Assembly: GCA_964396535.1 (NCBI GenBank)
Contig: CAYNFT010000028.1
Span: forward strand, 1 to 22,200
Length of the DNA: 22,200 nt
Direction: 5' to 3'
Source of the DNA: CAYNFT01 sp964396535
GTDB taxonomy: Bacteria; Chloroflexota; Dehalococcoidia; Dehalococcoidales; UBA2162
Of this stretch, positions 6,074 through 13,495 are shown one piece after another (the first letter of the stretch is position 1; each line of letters opens with the position of its first letter). Under the pieces are notes generated by a model. The model had not been told where the DNA came from and searched no databases. It saw only the letters and a list, made by a program, of their open reading frames with translations. The translations under genes were made by a program, and so were the position numbers.

Positions 6074-6625
6074 AGTTAGAGATAGAAGAATCCGAAAAAC
6101 AGAAGGTAGCTTTAAAGAAAGAAACCAGAGAAATAGAGAGAGAAAAGGTAAAGCTTGCGGCAGAAGTCGGCGGAAAAGAAGAATCATTAATCAGGCTGGC
6201 TCAAATTGGTCTCTTAGATGAAGACCTGATCAGGCTAAGAACCTTCCTGGAAACAAGTATAGAAGTCAAAACCAATAATTCCGTTGAAGTCAGGGATGAA
6301 TTCTTCGTTGCTCTGGGAAGCTATAAAGACATAAAAGGACTCAATCAAGAGAAGGAAACATATATCAGGGAAGTTAGAGAACTTACTCAAGAGAAGTCAC
6401 TTATCACAGATTAAATCAGTTGGCGAATCAGCCACCAGTGAGGTGACCCAGCAAGTGGATGATATCCATGGGCAGTTTGAGAGTCTGATTGTTAAGGCAT
6501 TGAAAACCGGTCAGGCAATAGGCGAAATGAAAAAAGCTGTAAAGGAAGGACAGAAAGCAGAGAAAAGCCTTGGGGCCTTCATTAAAGAAATACAAACCAG
6601 AATAGGAGTGCAAGATGGTCAATGA
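6070..6625 (+). pseudogene. Coiled-coil protein gene, split by frameshift
   Basis: The first frame (6070-6414) is a long charged coiled coil (EEESEKQK-like heptads) followed by LIRLAQIGLLDEDLIRLRTF and a second coil, ending at TAA. A second frame, ending at 6625, takes over with SATSEVTQQVDDIHGQFESL, then LKTGQAIGEMKKAVKEG and SLGAFIKEIQTRI. The two halves read as one protein interrupted by a single-base frameshift near 6400-6425. I recall similar HTH-plus-coiled-coil proteins in Dehalococcoidia elements; no catalytic motif is visible. The initiator is unclear: only a TTG at 6070 opens the first frame and the N-terminus probably lies upstream. The 3' end overlaps the next gene by 11 bases. 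Confidence 0.5.
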
Positions 6626-7133
6626 TTTAAAGGGCACGTTGAAAAGATTAGAAAAGGAAGTCATCTCAATTCGGTCAGGAGCCAGAGAGGTTACTGAAAA
6701 CATTAAACGACTTAGTAGCGAGACAGAATCATTGAAAATAACTATTCTGCAAGGATATGCTGAACTACTTAAACAAACTGCGGCTCGAGATAAAGGCATG
6801 GCCTATCTTTTTAGAGACAAAGAAAAGATGAAGGCTGGTGTTCTTATCGGTACCAGTAGTTTTGTATTAGCAGCACTCATATCAAGGAACTTCTCTGATG
6901 CCATGCTCGCTGGAATGTCTGGGCTTGATGGAATGGTTAAAACGTTTGGTGAAAGCAATTGGTGCCTGATTTTGGGAGAGAAAATATCAGTAGTGTCAGA
7001 TGATAATATTCCACGTAATGCTAGCTGGATACCTTTAAACAGCTTCTATACCAAAATCAAAATACTGCAGGAAGAAGTGAAGCTCGGAGAAACCCTTGGA
7101 TCACTGGATGATATCATTGATAAGTTACTTTAA
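6615..7133 (+). CDS. Coiled-coil protein of unknown function with a hydrophobic segment
   Basis: The protein has 172 residues. Residues 1-65 are a heptad-rich coiled coil, then about residues 76-90 (AGVLIGTSSFVLAAL) form a short hydrophobic stretch, followed by a Gly/Met-rich middle and a charged C-terminus. I do not recognise the family. The ATG has GGAG six bases upstream and overlaps the stop of the preceding coiled-coil gene by 11 bases, so the pair was probably translationally coupled. Whether this gene is still expressed is open, since its partner is frameshifted. The context of recombinase remnant and ParB-like gene suggests element cargo. Confidence 0.6.
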   Translation: MVNDLKGTLKRLEKEVISIRSGAREVTENIKRLSSETESLKITILQGYAELLKQTAARDKGMAYLFRDKEKMKAGVLIGTSSFVLAALISRNFSDAMLAGMSGLDGMVKTFGESNWCLILGEKISVVSDDNIPRNASWIPLNSFYTKIKILQEEVKLGETLGSLDDIIDKLL

Positions 7134-7317
7134 CTTCTTAAACTATTATACCTTCAGTTGCACTTTTTACTTTATTGTTACCCATGGGACTGACATGTAA
7201 ATTTTTCTCTAGATATTACAAAACAAGCAATTGTGTGACACCATATACTCGAACTATCGTTTAGCCATTATACGCTTTCCCTTAAAGTAGCTCGCCAAAG
7301 CCTGCCTGCAAGTTCTA

Positions 7318-7422
7318 TTGACAACTACCAATATTCATGTTATCTTATACATGTAATACTTAGCATGTTGTATAGACCATGTGATACTTATCATGATTAT
7401 ACCTCCGTATTAGCCAACATGT
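7318..7422 (+). promoter_or_regulatory. Promoter with CATG array at a 14-bp period
   Basis: A promoter-like TTGACA (7318-7323), 17-bp spacer and TATCTT (7341-7346) are overlapped and followed by CATG at 7336, 7350, 7364, 7378 and 7392, exactly 14 bp apart. A further CATG lies at 7418. Units often read CATGT[TAG]ATACTTA-like. This is the form of a multi-site operator. It lies just upstream of the LamG-deiminase gene at 7465. The rest of the gap back to 7134 is AT-rich and shows nothing else. Confidence 0.6.
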
Positions 7423-7464
7423 TAATACTCTTTTATACCAAAAGGTTGAAGGAATTTAGCATTT

Positions 7465-9690
7465 TTGCCCGCTTGGAGAGTGACTAAGGTAGGTCTGGAA
7501 CTCTTGAAAAGGAAAATCTTAACTGTTCTACTTGTCCTGGTGCTAGTGCTGAGCCAATACATTGTGGGCATAGCCTCATGCTCAATGACAGCCTCTGGCC
7601 AGGGGCCAATAATTGCTCCACCTTCTGCCCCAATCTTGAACAAAACCACTAGCGATGGCGAAATGATGATACGGGGAGACCCGGACTGGTACAATACTGA
7701 CTGGGGATATCGTACAAAGATAACGATTGACCACAGCAAGGTTGAGGATGTTGCCGACCCATCCACTACCTACGCTGATTTTCCAGTATTAGTTTATGCG
7801 ACTGGTTTGTCTAATATCAAAGACGCCGGCGCGGACATCCGTTTCACTTCCTCTGACGGAACCACTGAACTCCCAAGAGAAATAGAGAGCTATTCAGATG
7901 GCACTCTGTATGCTTGGGTAAAAGTTACTTTAACTCAAGACAGTAGTGATGTCAGTGACGACGTAATCTATATGTATTATGGAAACAGCGAAACAGATGA
8001 ACCAGCTCCGAGCTCAGATTACGGTTCACAGAAAGTTTGGGATTCGAACTTCAAGATGGTACAGCACTTGCGGGAGACAACAGGTGGAACAGATGCAATA
8101 AAGGATTCTACCTCGAACAATAATGATGGGACCGACTTTGGGAATCCCACTCTTGGAGTTAGTGGGAAGATAGTCAATGCTATCCAATTTGATGGTATTG
8201 ACAATTATATTGATTGCGGGGCTGACGGGAGTTTGAATTTTACTAGTGGGGTCACACTTGAGGCGTGGGTGGAAAAAGCTTCTCCTGTTAAGAAGAGCAT
8301 AGCTGAGTTTGAGCCCATGCAGGGCGTATTCATTCAATATGACGGAAGTGGATTTGCAATACCATACGAACTCATTGCAGAGATGTCAAGAGACGTACAA
8401 ATAGTGACTATTGTTGCAGACTCCACCGAACAGAGTGAAGTAGAGTCTTTATACCGAAGGAATGGAGTAAACTGCGCAGAGGGTAACTGTACCTATTTAA
8501 TGGCTCCTTCGGAGACAGAGTGGACTAGAGATTATGGCCCCTGGTTTATTTTCAATGAAACGGATGAATATAGGATAGTTAATTTTACTTACTTCGGATA
8601 CGACGACAATCGTGTACCTGAAGAATATGCAACTTGGCGAGGAATAGATGTTGATTTAATGGATTTGACACATGTAGGTGGCGACTATATGACCGACGGG
8701 CACGGAATAGCGATATCTACTGGCCTAGTAACGTATTGTAATAGCGATAAAACCCCTGCGCAGGTCGACCAAGAGGTGCTTCACCATCTCGGCATAGACA
8801 CCTATTACAAGATATATATTTACCAGGCATATAGGAATGGGTGGACATTTATAGCCCATATCGATTGTTGGGCAAAGCTTCTGGCTCCAGATAAAATCAT
8901 GATTATCAACGTAGCAGAAAGCCATCCCCACTATAATGAACTAAATGATATCGCTGCCTGGTTTGGAGAAACTGTGACGACTTGTTATGGCGGACACTAT
9001 ACTGTTTACCGGGTAGACAGCGACCCAGCAAATGGTGAGGCCTATATCAATTGTCTCATTTTGAACGACAAGGTTCTCCTTCCTTTCACGGGAGACAGTA
9101 GCCGGGATAATGCTGCAAAGAAAGCGTTTGAAAATGCCATGCCGGGATACGAAGTCCTTGGATTTGAGGCGCTCCCGGGTAAGGAATGGTTAGGCACTGC
9201 CGCACTTCACTGCCGAACACTAGGGATTCCTGTTGAAACGCCGTGGGACTATGATTATATCGTAAGTAAAGGGGAAGATGCTTATAATTTGCAAATGAAT
9301 CGCGTTGGTTCAAGTCTTCATGGATATATTTCCAACAACGAAATTATGACTTCTACTTCTCAACCTATGGATTGGCATCATTACGCCCTGACCTTTGATG
9401 GCACAGATCTGAAATTGTTTATTGATGGCGTTTTGAAGGATACGACAAGCCCAGGAAAAGCAGTCGGACTTAATGCAACTAGGGTTACAATTGGGGGGTC
9501 TGAACCTAAAGGTTATTTTAGCGACACACTCAAAGACAAAGGTTACTTCAGCGGCACGCTGGATGAAGTCCGCGTCTCAAATACGGCAAGAAGTTACGAG
9601 TGGATTAAGACCTCATATAATAACCAAAATGATCCTTCTGCTTTCCATACTGTGGGAAGTGAGGAAAGGTTTAATGGAAGGGGGGAATAG
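7465..9690 (+). CDS. Predicted lipoprotein: DUF2341 + LamG with nested peptidylarginine/agmatine deiminase
   Basis: This 741-residue exported protein has a basic/hydrophobic signal (residues 14-36) and a fair lipobox IASC at 36-39. Residues 74-175 match DUF2341 (WYNTDWGYRTKITID, FPVLVYA, YMYYGN). Residues 197-269 are the first half of a LamG/concanavalin-like fold (VQHLRETTGG, IQFDGIDNYIDCG, VTLEAWV). Residues 280-590 are a complete deiminase of the PPAD/agmatine type (PF04371) with the catalytic set Asp356 (RDYGPW), His465 and Asp467 (AHIDCW), Asn529 (YINCLILN) and Cys583 (ALHCRT). Residues 597-735 resume LamG (YIVSKGEDAYNLQ, WHHYALTFDG, LFIDG, GTLDEVRVSN). It may convert protein arginine to citrulline, or free guanidines, at the cell surface. 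A 10-residue tandem duplication lies at 682-701. The start is uncertain: TTG at 7465, or TTG at 7504, which better suits the signal peptide. Confidence 0.85.
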   Translation: MPAWRVTKVGLELLKRKILTVLLVLVLVLSQYIVGIASCSMTASGQGPIIAPPSAPILNKTTSDGEMMIRGDPDWYNTDWGYRTKITIDHSKVEDVADPSTTYADFPVLVYATGLSNIKDAGADIRFTSSDGTTELPREIESYSDGTLYAWVKVTLTQDSSDVSDDVIYMYYGNSETDEPAPSSDYGSQKVWDSNFKMVQHLRETTGGTDAIKDSTSNNNDGTDFGNPTLGVSGKIVNAIQFDGIDNYIDCGADGSLNFTSGVTLEAWVEKASPVKKSIAEFEPMQGVFIQYDGSGFAIPYELIAEMSRDVQIVTIVADSTEQSEVESLYRRNGVNCAEGNCTYLMAPSETEWTRDYGPWFIFNETDEYRIVNFTYFGYDDNRVPEEYATWRGIDVDLMDLTHVGGDYMTDGHGIAISTGLVTYCNSDKTPAQVDQEVLHHLGIDTYYKIYIYQAYRNGWTFIAHIDCWAKLLAPDKIMIINVAESHPHYNELNDIAAWFGETVTTCYGGHYTVYRVDSDPANGEAYINCLILNDKVLLPFTGDSSRDNAAKKAFENAMPGYEVLGFEALPGKEWLGTAALHCRTLGIPVETPWDYDYIVSKGEDAYNLQMNRVGSSLHGYISNNEIMTSTSQPMDWHHYALTFDGTDLKLFIDGVLKDTTSPGKAVGLNATRVTIGGSEPKGYFSDTLKDKGYFSGTLDEVRVSNTARSYEWIKTSYNNQNDPSAFHTVGSEERFNGRGE

Positions 9691-9691
9691 A

Positions 9692-9814
9692 GTGAGAGAA
9701 AAAAAGGAGATAAGAGAAGCATTAAAGAGACTCAAGGACGAGCCCCTGAGGAGGGCGCGAGGCCCTGACAGCTACTCTCCCCCCATGCTGGTAGGGGTGT
9801 CCTTTTACTTGTGA
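9692..9814 (+). CDS. Small ORF after the LamG-deiminase gene
   Basis: A GTG at 9692 follows a strong purine-rich site (GGAAGGGGGG) and encodes about 40 residues: REKKEIREALKRLKDEPLRR, then a short non-helical tail. The gap to the deiminase gene is one base, so it would be co-transcribed. The tail from about residue 31 overlaps, in another frame, the zinc-finger remnant, so the original C-terminus was probably lost at that junction. Function unknown. Confidence 0.3.
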   Translation: MREKKEIREALKRLKDEPLRRARGPDSYSPPMLVGVSFYL

Positions 9815-9884
9815 TTCCTTGGTTCTCCTGAAGAATCACACCGACTGGAAGCACCCTGAATTAGCAAAAACAGCGGCTAAATAA
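9786..9884 (+). pseudogene. Remnant of a C2H2-like zinc-finger gene
   Basis: In one frame the region reads C-W-stop-G-C-P-F-T-C-D-S-L-V-L-L-K-N and then HTDWKHPELAKTAAK before TAA. It aligns with the intact gene at 21843 (GCTFTCSDHITLKRHTDWKH, then PELTQTAVKVK). Both Cys of C-x3-C and both His of H-x4-H are kept, but an in-frame TAG at 9792 and the loss of the N-terminus (KKKQQPAITELK in the intact copy) mark it as broken. Confidence 0.6.
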
Positions 9885-10123
9885 GTACCGGCAACTATTG
9901 AGGTTCTCCTTAAATTTGCCTCCTCCCGCCTGATTGGCATTCAGCCTGTAGATGAAAGGGAAGAGTGCTCCCCCTGGATGCCATGATTAGCGCTCCAGGC
10001 AGCAAAGGCTACCTTCAAAATACTCGCAATTTTAATTCCTCCCCAAAAATTTTTATTATCAGTAAATACGGGTTGCATTGTCTTGGCAACTTATGATAAA
10101 AGGGTAGTAATATCACAACAATG

Positions 10124-10169
10124 TTGACATGCTAACTGTATCATGTTATTTGCATCGTGATTATGCACA
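10124..10169 (+). promoter_or_regulatory. Second CATG-type 14-bp array, upstream of the winged-helix gene
   Basis: CATG at 10128 and 10142 and CGTG at 10156 are again exactly 14 bp apart. The second unit (CATGTTAT) equals the first unit of the 7336 array and the third (CGTGATTAT) matches its fifth (CATGATTAT). A TTGACA overlaps the first unit. Further down, TTAGTCAACGTGTT resembles TTAGCCAACATGTT at 7410. Nothing else is evident in 9885-10123. Confidence 0.5.
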
Positions 10170-10241
10170 CAACATATATAGTACTAATGGTTCAGTTAGT
10201 CAACGTGTTTACCAGGCTATTGTTAAAAAGGAGTCAATATC

Positions 10242-10547
10242 ATGCCAGAGTGGACATTCCTCACCAATCATGCTTTGGTACTTAGCTTCTTGACCAAGCA
10301 ACCCTGGATAACAGCGCGGGAAATCTCCTTGCTTGTAGGTATCACTGAGAGGGCGATACGCAGGATAATCGCTGATCTGGATGCCGCCGGATACATTAGT
10401 AAGGAAAAAGAGGGTAGGCGAGTAAGATACCATATTAACCATGACTTGTCACTACGTCATGAAACTCAACAAGAGATTGCAATTGGTGATCTTCTTGAAG
10501 CATTAAGCTGGGAAACAAGACGACAACCCACAAAAAGCAAAGACTGA
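10242..10547 (+). CDS. Winged-helix DNA-binding protein
   Basis: The protein has 101 residues. It opens with MPEWTFLTNHALVLSFL, followed by a winged-helix domain: ITAREISLLVGITERAIRRI is the helix-turn-helix, DLDAAGYISKEKEGRRVRYH the wing. A short tail ends in GDLLEALSW, shared with the paralog at 20337 (GELLELLGW). AAAAGGAGT lies before the ATG. The MarR/ArsR-like fold suggests a small homodimeric transcription regulator without an obvious ligand domain. The CATG array just upstream is a likely autoregulatory site, and the LamG-deiminase promoter, with the same array type, is a likely target (inference). Confidence 0.85.
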   Translation: MPEWTFLTNHALVLSFLTKQPWITAREISLLVGITERAIRRIIADLDAAGYISKEKEGRRVRYHINHDLSLRHETQQEIAIGDLLEALSWETRRQPTKSKD

Positions 10548-10571
10548 AGGTCACCGAGGGCTCAACCATAA

Positions 10572-10886
10572 CTACACTATTTTTTGGTCAACTCTTAAAA
10601 TCTTCTTCATGCCACTCAGGTCTACAATAACGGCACCACCCGTGCTAGGAACGGAATCACCACGGAAGTGAGGTTCTCCTGAGCTTACCGATACAAGTGA
10701 CGTAAGAATCTCATTTGCCCATTTCACTATTAGTTGCAGTTCATCGACATTTCAGGGCTTAACAACATACGTAAGCTTGATTGGGCGAATAAAGCTCTCG
10801 GCTCTGGAGTACTCATCGAGGCGCCTTTGGTTAACTAATACACTCTTACTGCCAACAATCTTTATTAGTGCCTCTTTTTCATCCAT
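10572..10886 (-). pseudogene. FAD-binding oxidase (GlcD-like) N-terminal fragment with internal stop
   Basis: The minus strand reads MDEKEALIKIVGSKSVLVNQ, then SRAESFIRPIKLTYVVKP, a TGA (10752-10754), then NVDELQLIVKWANE, VSSGEPHFRGDSVPSTGGAV and IVDLSGMKKILRVD before TAG. This is the start of a PCMH-type FAD-binding domain as in GlcD-type glycolate/lactate oxidases; the internal TGA sits where related proteins carry Arg (KPR), a CGA-to-TGA change. The rest of the enzyme (about 350 residues) is absent. A GGAGAAGGTG site precedes the ATG. With the GlcG-like pseudogene at 12502 it points to a decayed glycolate-oxidase-type locus. Confidence 0.7.
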
Positions 10887-11187
10887 CCTTTGTCACCTTC
10901 TCCATTTCTTGACAAAGTAATTAGGCTCCTTGCTAAGTTGTCTGTACCTCCCGGTTAAAGTGATAGCGCCAATTATGTGACTAAGTTATATGGTAACGAA
11001 ATTGGCAGTAAAAGAGGTTTGAGGATAGGAAAATGACGAGTATCGTGTCTTGACCTAAGATCCGAGGTATCGAATAGTAATCCTCAAATAAAATGTTACT
11101 GTAACTTCTACTACAAAACAAGCGAGATAAGAGTAGTTACACCTTGGGGAAATTAATTAAGAGGATAGACACTAAAATTACAAAAGG
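10887..11187. other. Gene-free gap left of the IS element
   Basis: I see no open frame with a start site and no strong inverted repeat here. It is AT-rich sequence between the FAD-domain remnant and the left end of the IS3-family element. Confidence 0.4.
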
Positions 11188-11199
11188 TGGACTGCACCC

Positions 11200-12045
11200 C
11201 TATGATTGGACAGATAGGGGTAGGAGGGTCTGGCGGGGTAATTCATTGTTCTCCTGATTTAATACTAATCTCTCGAAGTCATTCGGGGAGCGGTAGCCAA
11301 GGGCCGAATGAAGTCTTTTCTGATTATAGACCTCCTCAATGAAATAGGGAAGTCTGGCTACCACGTCTTCGAAGGTCTGATACTCACATAGATAAACCTC
11401 CTCATACTTCAGCGTTTTGAAGAAACTCTCCATCCTGGCGTTCTCGTAAGGGTTGCCTGCCCGCGCCATGCTGACCAGAAAGCCATGCCTCTTGAGCTCA
11501 TCTGTGTACTCTGTTGAGGCATACTGCACTCCCTGGTCCGAGTGGTGGATAACACCAGGGCCTGGCTGTCTTTTAACTATCGCCATCTTGAGCGCCTCCA
11601 GTGTCAGGGCAGTATCCAGCCTGGTGGAAACTGCGTAACCAATTACCCGTCGGGAATAAGCGTCCAGTATCGCCGCCAGGTAAACAAAGCCAGTCCGGAT
11701 TCGGATATAGGTGATATCCGATAGCCACACCTGGTTCAAGCGCGTGATTCGCATTCCCTTTATGAGATTGGGGTACCTGGGAAAGTGGTGGCGGCTATCA
11801 GTAGTCCTCACCCACCTGCGCCTCACCCGGCAGAGCAGGTCGCTCTCCCGCATGATCCTCAAGACCTTCTTGTGGTTTACATGACTGCCCCGATACCTCA
11901 GTTCATGGGTAACCCGGCGGTAGCCGTAGCGGGTATACTCAAGGCAGATAGCCTCGATTTTGTCTCTAAGGTTGGCCTCAGCCTCCATCCGTTCGGGATT
12001 CGGCGACTTCAGCTTGTAGTAGAAGCTGCTTCGGGAAAGTTTCAT
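11200..12045 (-). CDS. IS3-family transposase OrfB (DDE integrase domain)
   Basis: The protein has 281 residues. It opens with the HTH_21 segment (RSSFYYKLKS, YGYRRVTHELR) and continues as an rve integrase core with Asp110 (WLSDITY), Asp170 (HHSDQGVQY) and Glu206 (ARMESFFKTLK), a D-x59-D-x35-E spacing normal for IS3. The frame is open upstream of the ATG at 12045 (VSKKREIITRFKHLVRNVRQ), so the active product is probably the OrfAB fusion made by -1 frameshifting. It catalyses excision and insertion of the element through the paired ends at 11188 and 12490. Confidence 0.9.
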   Translation of the reverse strand: MKLSRSSFYYKLKSPNPERMEAEANLRDKIEAICLEYTRYGYRRVTHELRYRGSHVNHKKVLRIMRESDLLCRVRRRWVRTTDSRHHFPRYPNLIKGMRITRLNQVWLSDITYIRIRTGFVYLAAILDAYSRRVIGYAVSTRLDTALTLEALKMAIVKRQPGPGVIHHSDQGVQYASTEYTDELKRHGFLVSMARAGNPYENARMESFFKTLKYEEVYLCEYQTFEDVVARLPYFIEEVYNQKRLHSALGYRSPNDFERLVLNQENNELPRQTLLPLSVQS

Positions 12046-12395
12046 CAGTCCGCACCCCTGTCGGACGTTCCTGACCAGGTGCTTGAACCGGGTGATGATT
12101 TCCCGTTTCTTTGAGACTGGCTGATGCTGTACTGGAGCCCCTTTTTCAAGAACTCATTCTCCAGGGTCAGCTTCCCCACTAACCTCTCCAGCTTCTCTAT
12201 CCTGTCCTTTAGAGCCCCTTCCTCGGTGGGCTCATTGTTGAACTTGCCCCGGCTGTACTGCTTTTTCCAGTGGTAAAGCAAGCTTGTGGTGATATTATAC
12301 CGGCGGCAGAGCTGGGCAGGACGGCTTTCACCACTCATCAACTCTTCCACCACCCGGCGCTTGAATTCTAAACTGAAACTTCTCTGATTCCTCAT
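12045..12395 (-). CDS. IS3-family OrfA (HTH and leucine-zipper protein)
   Basis: The protein has 116 residues. Residues 5-50 form a Tnp HTH domain (FSLEFKRRVVEELMSGESRP, then CRRYNITTSLLYHWKKQY), and residues 63-87 a zipper (LKDRIEKLERLVGKLTLENE). It binds the terminal repeats and dimerises. TTG AAA AAG GGG at about 12138-12149 contains an A-AAG slip site; a -1 shift there enters a frame open all the way into orfB. The stop of orfA overlaps the orfB ATG as TGATG. Confidence 0.85.
   Translation of the reverse strand: MRNQRSFSLEFKRRVVEELMSGESRPAQLCRRYNITTSLLYHWKKQYSRGKFNNEPTEEGALKDRIEKLERLVGKLTLENEFLKKGLQYSISQSQRNGKSSPGSSTWSGTSDRGAD
12141..12146 (-). promoter_or_regulatory. Probable -1 frameshift site for OrfAB
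   Basis: AAAAAG on the minus strand, read as AAA AAG in orfA. Slippage by -1 gives KKGAPVQHQPVSKKREII and then the orfB frame with no stop, joining the HTH/zipper part to the DDE domain, as is known for IS3 elements. A downstream stimulator was not modelled. Confidence 0.5.
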
Positions 12396-12501
12396 GGCAA
12401 GGTCCTTTCTCCTTCCAGGATTATACCTGACCCTGCCAGACCTTCCTAATCTTCCTAACCTATTGTGTCCAGTCTCAGGGGTTCACTCCAAGCTTATATA
12501 G

Positions 12502-12921
12502 GTGACAGCATTAGAAGTAGAAAAGAAGCTGTTAAGCCTTGAAGATGCTCGTGTTGTTGGCGAAGTAGCCTTGGCAAAAGCTATGGAGAATCCAGATCGA
12601 CCCATGGCTATCACCGTTGTTGATGCAACAGGTGAGCCCGTCTATTTCGCCAAGATGGATAACTCAACCCCACTGTATTCCAAAATGACAATGAACAAGG
12701 CGTACACCGTAATACACTTTGGATTGGATACCACTGAGATTGCACAATTCTTAAAGGCAGATGGAAGGGTTATCAGTGACTTTGTAGACCCAAGATTTAC
12801 GGCACTTGGAGGAGTATGCTTGGAGCTTCTGACGGCACCTTATCGGTGCCATTGGGACATCCGGTCGAGTGCCAAAGTTTGACAAGGTTGGAGACCAAGA
12901 AGTAGCATAAGCTGGAGTTAA
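12502..12921 (+). pseudogene. GlcG/HbpS-like (haem-degrading domain) gene, frameshifted
   Basis: From a GTG at 12502 the frame encodes LEVEKKLLSLEDARVVGEVA, then MAITVVDATGEPVYFAKMDN and NKAYTVIHFG, a clear GlcG/HbpS domain (PF03928). After RFTALGGV the frame derails. SDGT appears in a second frame and GAIGTSGRVPKFDKVGDQEV in a third, so two small indels lie at about 12820-12842; a TAA at 12908 then replaces the expected Gln of VAQAG. Intact relatives have about 140 residues, bind haem or accompany glycolate oxidases. The IS3-family element ends 12 bp before the GTG, so the native start and promoter are probably lost. Confidence 0.75.
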
Positions 12922-12973
12922 AGCTCTACCTCTCTAACAAAAATATTTACGATGGTCGTTAGGCCAAGTTTAG

Positions 12974-13170
12974 TCTTATGACGCTGCCCGGCTGAAGCTT
13001 GGCACACGTGGTCCGGTGAGCAAGGTTGTTAAACTTTTGCTTGGAAAGTTCAATCTAAGCTATCATTATCACGGAACGAGGCCCTGTAGCTATAGTAAAA
13101 CCTAAACCCATAAACGAGGTCAGTGACATCGTTTATGCTGCTAAACGAATTCTCCTTATCGGTATTACCA
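12974..13170 (+). pseudogene. Possible remnant of a second FAD-binding oxidase
   Basis: One frame reads SYDAARLKLGTRGPVSKVVK then LLLGKFNLSYHYHGTRP, and a shifted frame continues PVAIVKPKPINEVSDIVYAA. TRPxAIVKPKxxxEVSxIVxxA is the usual opening of a GlcD-type FAD-binding domain. No start or intact frame exists. It would be the natural neighbour of the GlcG-like gene. Identification rests on a short stretch and is tentative. Confidence 0.4.
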
Positions 13171-13495
13171 CAGTTCTTAGCTTATACTCATCTCTCCATT
13201 TAGTTGCCTTACAAAGATCGAATTGCTACAATTATCCTCGGATGAGAGCTAGGATCTAAATAGTGAGGCTAAAAACTAGTTCAAAAGTTCTGCCTATTGT
13301 TACCCCAGCTCAACTTAAGGGGACGATACCTAGAACTCCTCGCCAGCGCCGAAATAATTTGAGTTGGCTTTCAATTTTGCCATGTAGCCTTGGCATTTCT
13401 GCCAAGGGTAATTGTAGCAAGCAACTACAGGAACCGCAATCGGACAATGATATTGCTACTTGTTGGCTCTAATAGAAGCCATTGCAGGCTACAAT
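13171..13495. other. Gap between oxidase remnant and glgC
   Basis: There is no gene that I can support here. A plus-strand open frame (13263-13472) has no ribosome site and no recognisable features. No clear terminator for glgC was found at its 3' side. Confidence 0.35.

Larger units (their letters stand above)
11188..12490 (-). mobile_element. IS3-family insertion sequence, about 1.3 kb
   Basis: The ends are imperfect inverted repeats: TGGACTGCACCCCT at the left, and TGGAGTGAACCCCT when the right end is read inward, with similarity continuing through TGGACA and AGGA-rich sequence for about 40 bp. The interior holds orfA and orfB in the overlapping arrangement of the family. Both frames are open and the DDE triad is intact, so the element may be active. 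The flanking bases (aagg / agct) show no clear target duplication, so deletion or rearrangement after insertion is possible. It sits just before the GlcG-like pseudogene. Confidence 0.85.

Noticed and set aside
7336..7422. CRISPR array as an explanation for the 14-bp periodic repeats
   Set aside because: Repeat units are only 4-8 conserved bases with 14-bp spacing, far too short for CRISPR repeats and spacers, and no cas gene is present.
13263..13472. Plus-strand frame of 69 codons before glgC
   Set aside because: No ribosome site, no recognisable motif and a random-looking composition.
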